Assembly (NCBI RefSeq): GCF_000517265.1
Contig: NZ_AYSJ01000014.1
Span: 1 to 64,000, forward strand
Source: Photorhabdus khanii NC19
Lineage (GTDB): Bacteria > Pseudomonadota > Gammaproteobacteria > Enterobacterales > Enterobacteriaceae
Direction: 5' to 3'
DNA length: 64,000 nucleotides
The position numbers and the translations under genes were made by a program. The notes beneath the pieces are model-generated. The model did no database searches, had not been told where the DNA came from, and saw only the letters and a list, made by a program, of their open reading frames with translations. Shown piece by piece: positions 10,985-21,824 of the stretch; the stretch's first letter is position 1, and every line of letters begins with the position of its first letter.

Positions 10985-11111
10985 GTGGGCTAAAAAATTT
11001 TCCCACAAACCAAACAACCTTGTCACAGGGAATAGTGACAGGGCATGTAAAACAACCCCATTCGGCGGGAAGCTAAGTGGACGTTAAATTGAAATCTTGA
11101 AGATCATTAAC
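10985..11111 (+). promoter_or_regulatory. Structured rpsA leader lacking a canonical Shine-Dalgarno
   Basis: The 171-bp gap between cmk and rpsA contains two hairpins: GTGGG 10985-10989 with CCCAC 11002-11006, and a 9-bp stem with one G-U pair at 11018-11043 (core TGTCAC/GTGACA, loop AGGGAATA). ATCTTGAAGAT just before the start is also self-complementary. No strong Shine-Dalgarno precedes the ATG. In E. coli the rpsA leader is likewise structured and is used by S1 for autoregulation; the same mechanism is inferred here. Confidence 0.5.
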
Positions 11112-12785
11112 ATGACAGAATCTTTTGCTCAACTCTTTGAAGAATCCCTGCTATCTATTGAAACTCGTCCAGGTGCTATCGTTCGCGGCATCGTTGTTGC
11201 TATCGATAAAGACGTTGTATTAGTTGACGCAGGTCTGAAATCAGAATCTGCTATTCCTGTAGAACAGTTCAAAAATGTTCAGGGTGAGCTGGAAATCCAG
11301 GTCGGTGATGAAATTGATGTTGCGCTAGACGCTGTTGAAGATGGTTTCGGTGAAACTGTTCTGTCCCGTGAGAAAGCAAAACGCCATGAAGCGTGGCTGA
11401 TGCTGGAAAAAGCTTACGAAGAAGCAGAAACTGTTACCGGCATCATCAACGGCAAAGTGAAGGGCGGCTTTACTGTCGAACTGAACGGTATCCGTGCATT
11501 CCTGCCTGGTTCTCTGGTTGATGTTCGTCCAGTTCGTGATACGACTCACCTGGAAGGTAAAGAGCTTGAGTTTAAAGTCATCAAACTGGATCAGAAACGC
11601 AACAACGTAGTTGTTTCCCGTCGTGCTGTTATCGAATCTGAAAACAGCGCAGAACGTGATCAACTGCTGGAAAACCTGCAAGAAGGTATGGAAGTTAAAG
11701 GTATCGTTAAGAACCTGACTGACTACGGTGCATTTGTTGATCTGGGCGGCGTTGATGGCTTGCTGCACATTACTGATATGGCTTGGAAACGTGTTAAACA
11801 TCCAAGTGAAATCGTCAATGTGGGCGATGAAATCGCAGTAAAAGTACTGAAATTCGACCGTGAGCGTACCCGCGTATCTCTGGGCCTGAAACAACTGGGC
11901 GAAGATCCATGGGTGGCAATTGCTAAGCGTTACCCAGAAGGGACTAAACTGACTGGCCGCGTGACTAATTTGACTGATTACGGCTGCTTCGTAGAAATCG
12001 AAGAAGGCGTTGAAGGTCTGGTACACGTTTCAGAAATGGACTGGACCAACAAAAACATCCACCCATCCAAAGTTGTTAATGTTGGTGACGTTGTGGAAGT
12101 TATGGTTCTGGATATTGACGAAGAACGCCGTCGTATCTCCTTGGGCCTGAAACAGTGTAAAGCTAACCCATGGCAGCTGTTTGCTGAAACTCACAACAAA
12201 AATGACCGTGTTGAAGGTAAAATCAAGTCTATCACTGACTTCGGTATCTTCATTGGTCTGGATGGCGGCATCGACGGCTTGGTTCACCTGTCTGACATTT
12301 CCTGGAACGTTACCGGAGAAGAAGCCGTTCGTGAATACAAAAAAGGCGACGAAATTGCCGCTGTTGTGCTGCAAGTTGACGCAGAGCGTGAGCGTATCTC
12401 CCTGGGCATCAAGCAACTGGCGGAAGATCCATTCAATAACTACCTGTCTGTAAACAAGAAGGGTGCTATTGTTAATGGTAAAGTCACCGCAGTTGATGCT
12501 AAAGGCGCTACCGTAGAACTGGCTGACGGCGTTGAAGGTTACCTGCGTGCATCAGAAGCTTCTCGTGACCGTGTTGAAGATGCGACTCTGGTTCTGAACG
12601 TTGGCGATGCAGTTGAAGCTAAATACACTGGTGTTGATCGCAAAAACCGTGTAATCAACCTGTCTGTTCGCGCTAAAGACGAAGCTGATGAAAAAGACGC
12701 TATCGCTTCTGTGAACAAACAAGAAGACACAAACTTTGCTAACAACGCAATGGCTGAAGCTTTCAAAGCAGCTAAAGGCGAGTAA
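11112..12785 (+). CDS. rpsA: 30S ribosomal protein S1
   Basis: Ribosomal protein that binds mRNA and promotes initiation on structured or weak-Shine-Dalgarno messages. Starting at [13 protein letters not shown] gives 557 aa, identical in length to E. coli S1; an in-frame start five codons upstream is rejected by homology. Six S1 OB-fold repeats are visible, with recurring phrases such as [39 protein letters not shown] and [20 protein letters not shown]. Codon use is strongly biased, as expected for a highly expressed gene. Confidence 0.98.
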   Translation: MTESFAQLFEESLLSIETRPGAIVRGIVVAIDKDVVLVDAGLKSESAIPVEQFKNVQGELEIQVGDEIDVALDAVEDGFGETVLSREKAKRHEAWLMLEKAYEEAETVTGIINGKVKGGFTVELNGIRAFLPGSLVDVRPVRDTTHLEGKELEFKVIKLDQKRNNVVVSRRAVIESENSAERDQLLENLQEGMEVKGIVKNLTDYGAFVDLGGVDGLLHITDMAWKRVKHPSEIVNVGDEIAVKVLKFDRERTRVSLGLKQLGEDPWVAIAKRYPEGTKLTGRVTNLTDYGCFVEIEEGVEGLVHVSEMDWTNKNIHPSKVVNVGDVVEVMVLDIDEERRRISLGLKQCKANPWQLFAETHNKNDRVEGKIKSITDFGIFIGLDGGIDGLVHLSDISWNVTGEEAVREYKKGDEIAAVVLQVDAERERISLGIKQLAEDPFNNYLSVNKKGAIVNGKVTAVDAKGATVELADGVEGYLRASEASRDRVEDATLVLNVGDAVEAKYTGVDRKNRVINLSVRAKDEADEKDAIASVNKQEDTNFANNAMAEAFKAAKGE

Positions 12786-12857
12786 TTAAAGTTAATAACG
12801 GTGGATAATACATCACACGTTCGTGTTATCCAAGTACGGTAGTTTAGGGAGGTACTA

Positions 12858-13142
12858 ATGACCAAGTCTGAATTAATCGAAAGACTTGCTGGCCAGCAAT
12901 CTCATATTTCGGCCAAAACCGTTGAAGATGCAGTGAAAGAAATGCTCGACCATATGGCAATAACATTGGCAGATGGTGAGCGTATAGAGGTGCGCGGATT
13001 CGGCAGTTTTTCTCTTCACTACCGTGCCGCGCGCGTAGGTCGTAACCCTAAAACGGGTGATAAAGTGGAACTGGAAGGTAAATACGTTCCCCACTTTAAA
13101 CCTGGCAAAGAGTTACGTGATCGCGTGAATATCTACGATTAA
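12858..13142 (+). CDS. ihfB: Integration host factor subunit beta
   Basis: DNA-bending nucleoid protein of the HU/IHF family, partner of IhfA. At 94 aa it matches E. coli and contains the conserved [22 protein letters not shown] arm region (shown shortened: [19 protein letters not shown]). A GGGAGG site precedes the ATG. It follows rpsA by 72 bp and is closed by a strong terminator. Confidence 0.98.
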   Translation: MTKSELIERLAGQQSHISAKTVEDAVKEMLDHMAITLADGERIEVRGFGSFSLHYRAARVGRNPKTGDKVELEGKYVPHFKPGKELRDRVNIYD

Positions 13143-13172
13143 GTTTGAAGATAACAAGTTATTGCTTATTCT

Positions 13173-13198
13173 AAACAGCACCTTTGGGTGCTGTTTTA
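13173..13198 (+). terminator. Rho-independent terminator after ihfB
   Basis: AAACAGCACC and GGGTGCTGTTT pair with a TTT loop, and the 3' arm runs into TTTT. It is 30 bp after the ihfB stop. Confidence 0.85.
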
Positions 13199-13213
13199 GA
13201 TTAATAACAAAGT

Positions 13214-13236
13214 GTTGACCTTTTGGTCAGCGTTTT
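13214..13236 (+). terminator. Second hairpin after ihfB
   Basis: GTTGACC and GGTCAGC form a 7-bp stem (one G-U pair) with a TTTT loop, followed by GTTTTGATT. It could be a back-up terminator. The remaining gap to 13603 is AT-rich; I see no gene in it, and it probably holds the promoter of the downstream toxin gene. Confidence 0.45.
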
Positions 13237-13603
13237 GATTCTAATAAGGCTCATACAAAAAGAGCTGATTATTATGTTAAGAAAACCTGCCTCCATAATC
13301 TTGTCAATCTGACATGATTTCCCCAAAAAATCATTTGGTACATAAAACCGATGTTGCCATTGATTTTAAATTCATTTGTGATTCCCTCCTTTGCTGAAAA
13401 ATTGTATCAAAATTGTTACGAGATATGATGAATTACCAGAATCAATCAACCTCATTTCTATAATTTTCGGAATATTCCTATATCTTTCTAAGTGAAATCT
13501 ATTGCAGTATTGATCATCTATTAGCCTATAAGTGATAAGAATATGATGATAATTTCAGTTAGGAACACTCTTCATGTGGTAAACCAATGGAGAGGCGAAT
13601 AGG

Positions 13604-14819
13604 ATGGCAAAGGGCTATTATCTGCTCGTTGATGATAAAACGACCTGTGGTGGAGTCATTATCACCGGTGACCAGACCATCACATTTAACGGGCGGGCAA
13701 CCGCCCGTGAAGGGGATCATGTCACCTGTGGTAAACATTCCGGTACTTACATAATTGCCGGGGGTGTACCCAGTATGTTTAGCATGGGACGACGATTGGC
13801 GGGCACATTAGATAGTGTCAGCACCTGCCCCTGTCGGGCCCAGCTGATTAATTCCGTGATGGACAGCTATGAGAAGCAGGAAGAGCCTGCTGACCGGGTT
13901 GTTGCTCCCACTAATATGGCGGCGCAGACTGTCTCTTTGCCTGTGAAGGCTGCGGGAAGCGTTCAGCCCGGTCCACCGTCTGTGACGCAGGCTCCCCCAC
14001 CGCCGATACCGGTGTTTACGAAATCCTGCCAGCGGGGCAAAGGCTGTACGGACGCGGGAACCGAAGCTGAACCCGCGAATAACTTTGGCAGAATGGGGAT
14101 ATATCAGGTGCCGTCATCTCCCGCTCCGGTAGCGGCGCAAAAGCCTGAACCACCTCCTCAGGGCAAAAAACACCCGCCTGAACCGGATAAGCCGCAGGAT
14201 AAAAAATTACCGTGGTATAAACGGTGGTTTGGCGGTGGAAAGGAGAAGGTTGAAGCGGCGGCTACGGCAGTGGCGGCCACCACCCGCAGCGCGGTAGCGG
14301 ATGGGGAAGCGCTGGTGATGCGTTACATTGGCGGTGGCGCTGCCAGCTCCGGGCGTTGGCTGGCTGCCCCAAATCCGTTGACGGTCGGGTTAATGGGATT
14401 GTTTTATTCACCGAAGCTGAATGAAGGCGAAGAGGACTACTTAAACCGCTATCACCTGAGTGAAATTGCTGAACAGTTTGGCAAAGCCCCGACGCGTGTG
14501 CGTTTCCGCTGGATCAGAGATGAAAAAAGCGGCAGGATGACAGTTCAGGGGTATCACGTTAGCCCGGAAAGTGGTCTGGATAAAGTGTCGGTTACTGAAT
14601 CGGACCACGGGTAATTATGAATTCTGGGAGCCGGGAGAGCACAGGCCGACGATTTTATGGACACCGAACGAACAGGAGTTTCAGGTTCCAGCCCATATTG
14701 ATAGAGACTTTGATGCAATAACTCCAGCATGAAAGGATTATGGTGCATCAGAAGCGCAACTTAAAAATGCTCGGGAAAAAATGCACGAACTTAATGAAGA
14801 ACAGAGGCTATATAAATGA
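13604..14819 (+). pseudogene. PAAR-domain, pyocin-S-type toxin gene broken by a frameshift and a stop
   Basis: The intact 5' part encodes 336 aa: an N-terminal PAAR-like domain (residues about 1-95, KTTCGGVIITGD), a proline-rich linker, and a C-terminal piece resembling S-type pyocin domains (RVRFRWIRDE, MTVQGYHVSPESGLDKVSV). The frame stops at 14612-14614. In the +1 frame, entered at 14610, the domain continues as NYEFWEPGEHRPTILWTPNE to an in-frame TGA at 14730, and beyond it as KDYGASEAQLKNAREKMHE to a TGA at 14817. That last stop overlaps the ATG of the next gene, the expected toxin-immunity coupling. One extra G near 14609-14611 plus one nonsense change therefore explain the break. PAAR suggests type VI or related delivery, although no secretion genes are nearby. 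Confidence 0.7.
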
Positions 14820-15357
14820 CAGTCAACGTAGAGGCATTAATAAACAGTCTGGGGAAGTCTTATCAGGAAATTTTTAATGAAGGATTAATCCCTTATAAAA
14901 CGAAACCAACAGGATACCCTGGAGATCCAGATATTACTTTAAATATGGCTAAAGAGGGTATGCATTTAGCTTTTAAAAGGGATGGTAAGGTTTTATTTGC
15001 TGTAGAGCTTTTTCTGCTTGATCAGAAGAGACCCTCATACCAATTCCCTAATGAATTACCTTCTCCTTTGAAGTCCTTAATGTCTAGGAAATGGGTTCAC
15101 GAGCAGTTTGGTAAGCCTGAAAAGGCTCTTCCGCCGCGAAAATTTCTCAAGAAAGATGTCGGCTGGACAGAACTGTATACGCTACTGGATTTTCGGATAC
15201 CAACCAGTATGCAGGTTGATTATGACCTGTTTGAGCATGTTGATTCTGTAATGTTTTTATCCACATCAGAAGTGCGTTGGTAGTCAATAATAGAGGGGCG
15301 GTTCTTTTTGAAAGCCAATTCATTTGCGAACAGTTTGAAAAACAAAATCGTAGATGA
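14816..15357 (+). pseudogene. Putative immunity gene (DUF6392-like), frameshifted near its 3' end
   Basis: An uninterrupted frame of 155 codons begins [20 protein letters not shown] and stops at 15281-15283. It looks like the small proteins often found after pyocin-domain toxins (I recall DUF6392, not verifiable here). After the stop, a different frame entered near 15274 reads [20 protein letters not shown] and ends at 15355-15357, which looks like the true C-terminus displaced by an indel around 15272. Its start codon overlaps the ancestral toxin stop (ATGA). The truncated protein could still be functional; the pseudogene call is an inference. No ribosome binding site stronger than GAGG is present. 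Confidence 0.5.
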
Positions 15358-15650
15358 ATTGGTTTAATCAAGAGCTGGGGTTATATAAATAAAGGCGACC
15401 ATTTAGCATGTTTTTTTCACTGTAGGGTATATCTTGAGTATGAATAATGATAACGAAAGGATTTTCTTATCATTTTTTTGAGAAAATAATATACTGATTG
15501 AGATAACATTAACTTTAATTGTTCATAAATGACCTGATATTATATTTCATAATGAATTTTTCTCTCTTTTGATCAACGATAAGTGATGAGACTATCGTGA
15601 TTATTTTAATTTCAGCTTTTTCTAAGTACAGGTACAGAAATTTTTAATTA

Positions 15651-15707
15651 TGCCTGAGGATATCCATGACTTTCGTTTGATCAAGAATTTTATTCATTCC
15701 TCAGGCA
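15651..15707. repeat. 9-bp inverted repeat around a 39-bp spacer
   Basis: TGCCTGAGG at 15651-15659 is the exact reverse complement of CCTCAGGCA at 15699-15707. It lies 13 bp beyond the stop of the minus-strand LysE gene and could be its 3' hairpin. No clear T-tract follows. The remaining stretch 15358-15650 is AT-rich, and I see nothing else in it. Confidence 0.3.
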
Positions 15708-15720
15708 CTGCGTTTCCTGC

Positions 15721-16356
15721 TTAAGAAAAATGCAGATTGAATAATGTTATTGAATATGAAAAGAAATAGATCCCAAGCATAATCAAAATGACTCCACTGG
15801 TATAATTAATAAATTTAATAACACGATGACTGAGCATTTTCCTGGAGAAAAATATAACAGCATTAATCAATGCCACCCAAAATATAACACCAATAATTGT
15901 CCCTGATGCACCAATAGCTAAACTATATTTACCTGATGTAATATTGTTGAGTTGCGCACTGACAGACAACCAGAAAATAACATTGTACGGATTTAATAGT
16001 GTTAAAAATACACCATCAAAAAATTGTCTGTGATAGGGCTTTCGTATGATACTTCTGTTTTCTTCGTTTTTCTTATTTAGAAAACTGGTAATACCAAACC
16101 AAATGACAATTAACGCACCTAAAAAACCCAGAATAGGCATGAAAATAGTATTAGAGAATAATTGTAATACCCCGGCACCTAAAAGTAATAAATAAATTAT
16201 ATCGGCAAAGCAAGCACCTAAACCGAAAACCACAGCGTGAAGACAACTGATATTTAAGTGTCTGCGCATAATCTCTATATTTATAGGGCCAACGGGAGCT
16301 GCAGCTCCCAATCCTAAAAGAAAAAACGTTCCTAATGTACTCATTACATCAACCAT
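15721..16356 (-). CDS. LysE/RhtB-family amino-acid exporter
   Basis: An inner-membrane protein of 211 aa with about six hydrophobic segments. The N-terminal LGLGAAAPVGPINIEIMRR and the central LLNPYNVIFWL are hallmarks of the LysE/RhtB translocator family, which exports amino acids and derivatives. It begins 4 bp after the stop of the oxygenase gene, so the two are an operon. The substrate is unknown; the pairing suggests export of a hydroxylated amino acid or related product. Confidence 0.8.
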   Translation of the reverse strand: MVDVMSTLGTFFLLGLGAAAPVGPINIEIMRRHLNISCLHAVVFGLGACFADIIYLLLLGAGVLQLFSNTIFMPILGFLGALIVIWFGITSFLNKKNEENRSIIRKPYHRQFFDGVFLTLLNPYNVIFWLSVSAQLNNITSGKYSLAIGASGTIIGVIFWVALINAVIFFSRKMLSHRVIKFINYTSGVILIMLGIYFFSYSITLFNLHFS

Positions 16357-16360
16357 ATAA

Positions 16361-17173
16361 TTAATTCCATAGCATGAGATGTTTATTTAGTGATAATCCA
16401 ATGAAGCTTTGTAATGATATTCTACACCCATCGGAAAAACTGCGAATGGCATGGGGCTTCCTGGTATTTATTATGATCAAATCTCCTTGTTCTGGTTTAA
16501 TAAGGATGGAAGGCGGAAGAGTGCCTCGCCAATCATTTTCTGCATTATCTTCGATTAACTCGGTGATAGGAATTGCAGGGACATCCCACAGTTCTAGCTC
16601 TCCTCCATTTACCGGCATTTTTATATATATATTTACCGAGAATTGCCCTAACAAATTAACAGATTGCTGTTGAAGCCCATCAAAATGAGGTTGTTTTTCA
16701 ACCATGAAAGAGAGTTCGGGCCTTTTCATCACCCTGGCGATGCCAACGTGCATCTTTTTACCTTCAAAGTTTGCAATACTGGCGCCCGGGGACCAGACTT
16801 CATCCAACTCTAAACGCAATTTATCGAAAGGGGCTAACATTGGGGCACAGAAATTTCTGACATTTCTTATTGCGGATAACGCGTTCTCAAAATATTTTTT
16901 ATAACTATCGCTATCTTTGGATTTTCCAAAGGTCGTGTTGTAGGATATACCAACTCTATCAACGCCATAATCCACAAAAATAGTTTTGTCTCCTTTTTTT
17001 AAATCATGAGCGTGAAGTTCTAGATTCTCATGAGTGAGGAAAAAATCTGAGAGTTTGTCTGAAATATGACTATCGACATATTTTTTTACATGAATTGCTA
17101 ACGCTTCATCATTAAATAGTCTAGTGAGATCATTCTCTTGTAAAGAGTCAGATAAAATTATTTCATTTTTCAT
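16361..17173 (-). CDS. 2-oxoglutarate/Fe(II)-dependent oxygenase
   Basis: A 270-aa cytosolic oxygenase of the 2OG-Fe(II) superfamily. The facial triad is visible: H163-x-D165 in QPHFDG and distal H241 in TRKPHAIRS, with R251 in CRISLQSFIG as the likely 2-oxoglutarate anchor. The start MKNEIILSD was chosen because AAGGTGG lies just upstream; a longer frame adds 27 residues without such a site. The gene is the first of a two-gene operon with a LysE-type exporter, located between ihfB and comEC where E. coli has no gene. The precise substrate cannot be told. Confidence 0.75.
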   Translation of the reverse strand: MKNEIILSDSLQENDLTRLFNDEALAIHVKKYVDSHISDKLSDFFLTHENLELHAHDLKKGDKTIFVDYGVDRVGISYNTTFGKSKDSDSYKKYFENALSAIRNVRNFCAPMLAPFDKLRLELDEVWSPGASIANFEGKKMHVGIARVMKRPELSFMVEKQPHFDGLQQQSVNLLGQFSVNIYIKMPVNGGELELWDVPAIPITELIEDNAENDWRGTLPPSILIKPEQGDLIIINTRKPHAIRSFSDGCRISLQSFIGLSLNKHLMLWN

Positions 17174-17703
17174 AAAAACCACCTTGTTTGTATTTAACAT
17201 GATTTCTGATGATTTTTCACATAAAAATAGAGTATAAAGAGTAATCTTATTCATGTTTAATCAATGCGATATTAATCACAAAAATCAGATAGTGATTTTT
17301 GTAACTTTGCCAAATTAGTGTTCAATAATAGAGATAATACCTGGTGGTAATGATTTTTTATTTTACAGCCTTTACTAATGATTTCAAAAACAATAGATTT
17401 AATGGTAATAGTAAATAGATAATATAACTTCTTGATAGCTTGGGTTGCGCGTTTGTGTCTGTAGTGCGAGTATGAATTCGCAATGTATTTTATTCTATAT
17501 CTGCGCTGAATATAAAGAGAAAAAATAATATTACAGTTCCTGACTGTTTGCGAAGCTGCTCACGTTTTTATATGAAATTATTATTAACCTAAAATTAATC
17601 TGCGAAGGTGTTTGATAATTCTTCTGATACCTCTGGCAGCCTTTTAAATAATAAGAAATACTTTGTTGAGTAAAATAAAAGGGTAAGGATAGGGTAAATA
17701 AGG
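17174..17703. other. 530-bp AT-rich gap between the oxygenase operon and comEC
   Basis: No supported gene is seen. A 69-codon minus-strand frame at the comEC start has no homology and overlaps comEC. The gap must contain divergent promoters for the oxygenase operon and for comEC. Confidence 0.5.
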
Positions 17704-20040
17704 ATGTGGTTTTCAGTCTTGATAAACAGGATAACGACAAACTGGAAACAGCCTGTTCCGGTAATCAGTGTGAATCAGGCTGCGGTAGCCATTATTGCCG
17801 GTATTATACCCTTGCTTTTTCTGCCTGAATTACCGCAAAAACAGCAGATTATTGCATTGATATTATTGGCTTTATTTTGTTTGTTTTTGCCATCCTATCT
17901 TTGCCGGATGGTATCAATTTCGTTGCTGGCATTTCTTATCGGATGCTGGCAGGGAAATCATCTGCTCGAACAGATAATCTATCTTAGTGAGAAAGAGCAC
18001 TTATCGCAGGGAATTGTTGAGAGCTTGTCATTAGGTGATGAAGTCATTGAAGGAAAAAACAGGGTTCTTCTGCGTATTATTGCAGATGAAAATAAAATTA
18101 TTTTCCCGCCACTGTATATCTCTGCCTATTGGAATATTCCACTTAACTCTCTGTGTGCCGGTCAAAAATGGCAGCTAAAAATGAAATTACGGCCAGTTCA
18201 TAGTCAGCTAAATCAAGCTGGTTATGATAGCCAGCGCAGGGCATTAGCTATCCGTCAACCTTTAACCGGAAAAGTCATTCACGCTGAATTAATTGACGAT
18301 AAATGTAACTTACGCCAGCAACTGGTCAGTAAGATTGCTCCGGCCATGCGTGAGTTAAAACACAGTGGCATTGCAATGGCATTAGCATTCGGTGAGCGTC
18401 AATGGCTAAGTAAGGAGGATAACTTATTATTACAACAGACAGGTACCGCTCACCTTATGGCAATTTCCGGGTTGCATATTACCATTGCCAGCATGTTTGG
18501 TTGGGGAATGGCAAGGGTATTGCAACTTTTCTTTCCTGTACGCTGGATAGGGCACAAATTCCCACTAATTACCGGCTGGATAGTGGCAATGAATTATGTC
18601 TGGCTATCGGGTTGGGGAATTCCGGCTATTCGCGCATTACTTGGTTTAACTCTCTGGCTCTATTTACGCTACAGAAATATTCTGTGTTTCCCTTGGCAGT
18701 GGGCATTGTGGACAGCCGCAATTATTCTCTTATTTGATCCCCTGACCGTGCTTTCTGATAGTTTCTGGCTCTCCTTCTTTGCTGTGATGGCGTTGATGTT
18801 CTGGTTCTACTGGGCACCGTTGACTGAGCCATTTCGTTATGGCTGGAAATGGCTATGGTTGCGTGGGTTATATATGCAAATGGGCATGATGCTGATGCTC
18901 ATTCCCCTCCAGCTATTATTGTTTCATGGTGTTAATTTTGCCGCTTTATTTGCTAACTTTTGGGCAGTGCCAATCATCTCTTTTATGACTGTGCCGTTGA
19001 TTATGCTGGCATTAATAAGCACTTTTTGCCCTGTTATTCACGCTTTATTATGGCAATTAGTCGATTACTCTGTGACCTTCTCTTTGATCCCTTTGCCAGT
19101 TTTGCAACAGTCATGGAGTGAAACTGGCCGTTTTCCTCTATTAATCACATTTATTACCTGGTTTATTGTCATTATCTGGCGATTCGCCTGGTGGCAATCA
19201 TACAAATGGCTGATTGGCATTTCTTTAGCGGTCATGCTCTGTTATCTGAGGCGCAACGAAGAATATCTATGGCGGTTTTCTATGCTGGATGTTGGGCATG
19301 GGCTGGCTATTATCATTGAAAAAGAGGGCAAGGCGCTGATTTTTGATACCGGTAATCGCTGGGAAACCGGCAGTATGGCCGAGAGGGTGATAATTCCTTA
19401 TTTGCGTTGGCACAGATTAACGCCGGAGCAGATTATTATCAGTCATGATCACCTTGACCATACGGGCGGGCTGGAATTCTTACAACGGAAATATCCTGAT
19501 ATTCCTGTCAGAAGCCCTTTAATTAACAGTGAACATCTTCCATGTATACGCGGTGAACAGTGGCGCTGGCAAGGGTTGAGCTTCCGTGTATTATGGCCGC
19601 CGGCAAGATCATTACACGCGGGTAACAATGAATCCTGTGTCATTCGTGTAGATGATGGCAAACACAGCCTGCTTTTGACTGGGGATCTGGAAAAGCAGGG
19701 GGAATATAAGCTGCTGGGAATAGAAAAAGAGAATTTAAGATCGACGATATTGCAAGTTCCACATCATGGTAGTAACACATCATCTACGGCAACTTTTATT
19801 CATACCGTGGCGCCGCAATATGCATTGGCCTCTGTTGCACGCTATAGCCCGTGGAGGCTCCCTTCGGTCAAGGTGCAGCGGCGTTATCGTAAGGCCGGGG
19901 CAGAATGGCGTACTACCGCGGTGTCTGGGCAAATAACGGGTTGTTTTTATGGTGATTACGTTGAAATTGTGGACTACAGGCAACAAATTATGTCACGTTG
20001 GTATCATCAGTGGTTTGGTATTCGTGGTGATCATGAGTAG
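17704..20040 (+). CDS. ycaI: ComEC/Rec2-family DNA-uptake channel protein
   Basis: A polytopic inner-membrane protein of 778 aa (E. coli YcaI is about 754). The middle holds the Competence domain with many hydrophobic segments (GTAHLMAISGLHI near residues 246-258), and the C-terminal third a metallo-beta-lactamase fold with SHDHLDHTGG near residue 580 and VPHHGSN near residue 686. In competent bacteria ComEC translocates single-stranded DNA and degrades the other strand. It lies immediately upstream of msbA-lpxK as in E. coli. Nothing is missing. Confidence 0.92.
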   Translation: MWFSVLINRITTNWKQPVPVISVNQAAVAIIAGIIPLLFLPELPQKQQIIALILLALFCLFLPSYLCRMVSISLLAFLIGCWQGNHLLEQIIYLSEKEHLSQGIVESLSLGDEVIEGKNRVLLRIIADENKIIFPPLYISAYWNIPLNSLCAGQKWQLKMKLRPVHSQLNQAGYDSQRRALAIRQPLTGKVIHAELIDDKCNLRQQLVSKIAPAMRELKHSGIAMALAFGERQWLSKEDNLLLQQTGTAHLMAISGLHITIASMFGWGMARVLQLFFPVRWIGHKFPLITGWIVAMNYVWLSGWGIPAIRALLGLTLWLYLRYRNILCFPWQWALWTAAIILLFDPLTVLSDSFWLSFFAVMALMFWFYWAPLTEPFRYGWKWLWLRGLYMQMGMMLMLIPLQLLLFHGVNFAALFANFWAVPIISFMTVPLIMLALISTFCPVIHALLWQLVDYSVTFSLIPLPVLQQSWSETGRFPLLITFITWFIVIIWRFAWWQSYKWLIGISLAVMLCYLRRNEEYLWRFSMLDVGHGLAIIIEKEGKALIFDTGNRWETGSMAERVIIPYLRWHRLTPEQIIISHDHLDHTGGLEFLQRKYPDIPVRSPLINSEHLPCIRGEQWRWQGLSFRVLWPPARSLHAGNNESCVIRVDDGKHSLLLTGDLEKQGEYKLLGIEKENLRSTILQVPHHGSNTSSTATFIHTVAPQYALASVARYSPWRLPSVKVQRRYRKAGAEWRTTAVSGQITGCFYGDYVEIVDYRQQIMSRWYHQWFGIRGDHE

Positions 20041-20078
20041 AATAACCCGCTATTTCTTTTGGTGTTGGTAACTCAATA

Positions 20079-21824
20079 ATGAATGATAAAGACCTTTCTA
20101 CCTGGCAGACCTTTCGCCGACTATGGCCAATCATTTTTCCTTTTAAGATTGGGCTGATAGTTGCTGCGGTTGCACTGATCCTTAATGCTGCCGGTGATAC
20201 GTTAATGCTTTCATTGCTTAAGCCTTTACTTGATGAAGGTTTCGGCAAAGCAAGCAGTGATGTACTGAAATGGATGCCACTGGTTGTGATTGCTTTGATG
20301 ATTATGCGTGGGCTATCCGGGTTTGTATCAAGTTACTGTATCTCCTGGGTCTCCGGTAAAGTGGTTATGCAGATGCGCCGTCGTCTGTTCAGCCATATGA
20401 TGGGGATGCCGGTGTCATTCTTTGATCAACAATCTACCGGGACACTGCTTTCCCGCATTACTTATGATTCTGAACAGGTGGCCTCCTCCTCTTCCAGTGC
20501 ACTGATTACCGTGGTCAGGGAAGGGGCATCAATCATCGGCCTGTTTATCCTGATGTTCTACTATAGCTGGCAGCTATCAATGATCCTGATTGTGATTGCG
20601 CCGATAGTGTCATTAGTTATTCGTGCCGTATCGGGGCGGTTTCGCAGTATCAGTAAAAATATGCAGAACAGCATGGGGCAAGTCACCGCCAGTGCGGAGC
20701 AGATGCTGAAAGGGCACAAAGAAGTGCTGATTTTCGGCGGGCAGAAAGTAGAATCTGAACGCTTTAATACAGTCAGTAACCGTATGCGTCAGCAAGGCAT
20801 GAAGATGGTTTCCGCTTCATCAATTTCTGATCCGATTATTCAGCTTATTGCTTCGTTTGCTTTGGCTTTCGTACTGTACGCGGCAAGCTTTCCGGATATT
20901 ATGGAAACCCTGACCGCCGGTAAAATTACCGTCGTATTCTCATCCATGATTGCGCTGATGCGCCCATTGAAATCTTTGACTAATGTTAACGCGCAATTCC
21001 AGCGTGGTATGGCTGCCTGTCAGACTCTGTTTGCTATTCTGGATATGGAACAGGAAAAAGACGATGGCAAATTGGAGCTTAAAAAAGCGAAAGGGGATAT
21101 TGAGTTCCGTGATGTCACTTTTTGCTACCCGACCAAAGAACTGCCGGCGTTACAAAGTGTTTCCATGAATATCCCGGCCGGCAAAACTATCGCGTTGGTG
21201 GGGCGATCGGGGTCTGGTAAATCCACAATAGCCAATTTGATGACCCGTTTTTATGATATCAGCGCAGGTAACATTTTGCTTGATGGTCATGATTTACGGG
21301 AATATACGCTTTTCTCTTTGCGTAGCCAGGTGGCTTTGGTATCGCAAAATGTCCATTTATTTAACGACACCGTAGCGAATAATATTGCTTATGCCAGTGA
21401 AAACCAATACAGCCGCGAAGAGATTGAGAAGGCGGCTGAGATGGCTTATGCAATGGATTTTATCAGGAAGTTGGATAACGGTCTGGATACCATGATCGGT
21501 GAAAATGGTGTTCTGCTTTCGGGTGGTCAGCGTCAGCGTATTGCTATCGCGCGCGCCTTGTTGCGTGATTCTCCGATTCTGATTCTTGATGAGGCAACTT
21601 CAGCATTGGATACTGAATCTGAGCGGGCGATTCAGGCGGCATTAGATGAATTGCAGAAAAACAGAACTTCACTGGTTATCGCACATCGCCTTTCAACCAT
21701 TGAAAAAGCGGATGAAATTCTGGTTATTGAAGACGGGCATATTGTTGAACGAGGCAACCATCTCTCTCTGTTGGAGAACAATGGGGTTTACTCACAACTA
21801 CATCGGATGCAATTTGGGCAATGA
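20079..21824 (+). CDS. msbA: Lipid A export ATP-binding/permease protein MsbA
   Basis: Homodimeric ABC exporter that flips core-lipid A across the inner membrane. Residues 1 to about 325 carry six membrane helices; the ATPase domain has Walker [10 protein letters not shown] near residue 375, signature LSGGQRQR near 481 and Walker [13 protein letters not shown] near 498. At 581 aa it equals the E. coli length within one residue. Its stop overlaps the lpxK start (ATGA), the conserved msbA-lpxK operon. Confidence 0.97.
   Translation: MNDKDLSTWQTFRRLWPIIFPFKIGLIVAAVALILNAAGDTLMLSLLKPLLDEGFGKASSDVLKWMPLVVIALMIMRGLSGFVSSYCISWVSGKVVMQMRRRLFSHMMGMPVSFFDQQSTGTLLSRITYDSEQVASSSSSALITVVREGASIIGLFILMFYYSWQLSMILIVIAPIVSLVIRAVSGRFRSISKNMQNSMGQVTASAEQMLKGHKEVLIFGGQKVESERFNTVSNRMRQQGMKMVSASSISDPIIQLIASFALAFVLYAASFPDIMETLTAGKITVVFSSMIALMRPLKSLTNVNAQFQRGMAACQTLFAILDMEQEKDDGKLELKKAKGDIEFRDVTFCYPTKELPALQSVSMNIPAGKTIALVGRSGSGKSTIANLMTRFYDISAGNILLDGHDLREYTLFSLRSQVALVSQNVHLFNDTVANNIAYASENQYSREEIEKAAEMAYAMDFIRKLDNGLDTMIGENGVLLSGGQRQRIAIARALLRDSPILILDEATSALDTESERAIQAALDELQKNRTSLVIAHRLSTIEKADEILVIEDGHIVERGNHLSLLENNGVYSQLHRMQFGQ

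Noticed and set aside
11325-12026. Long antisense frame inside rpsA
   Set aside because: It arises from the strong codon bias of rpsA on the opposite strand; rpsA itself is secure.
17531-17740. 69-codon minus-strand frame upstream of comEC
   Set aside because: It overlaps the comEC start, has low-complexity AT-rich composition and no homology that I can see.
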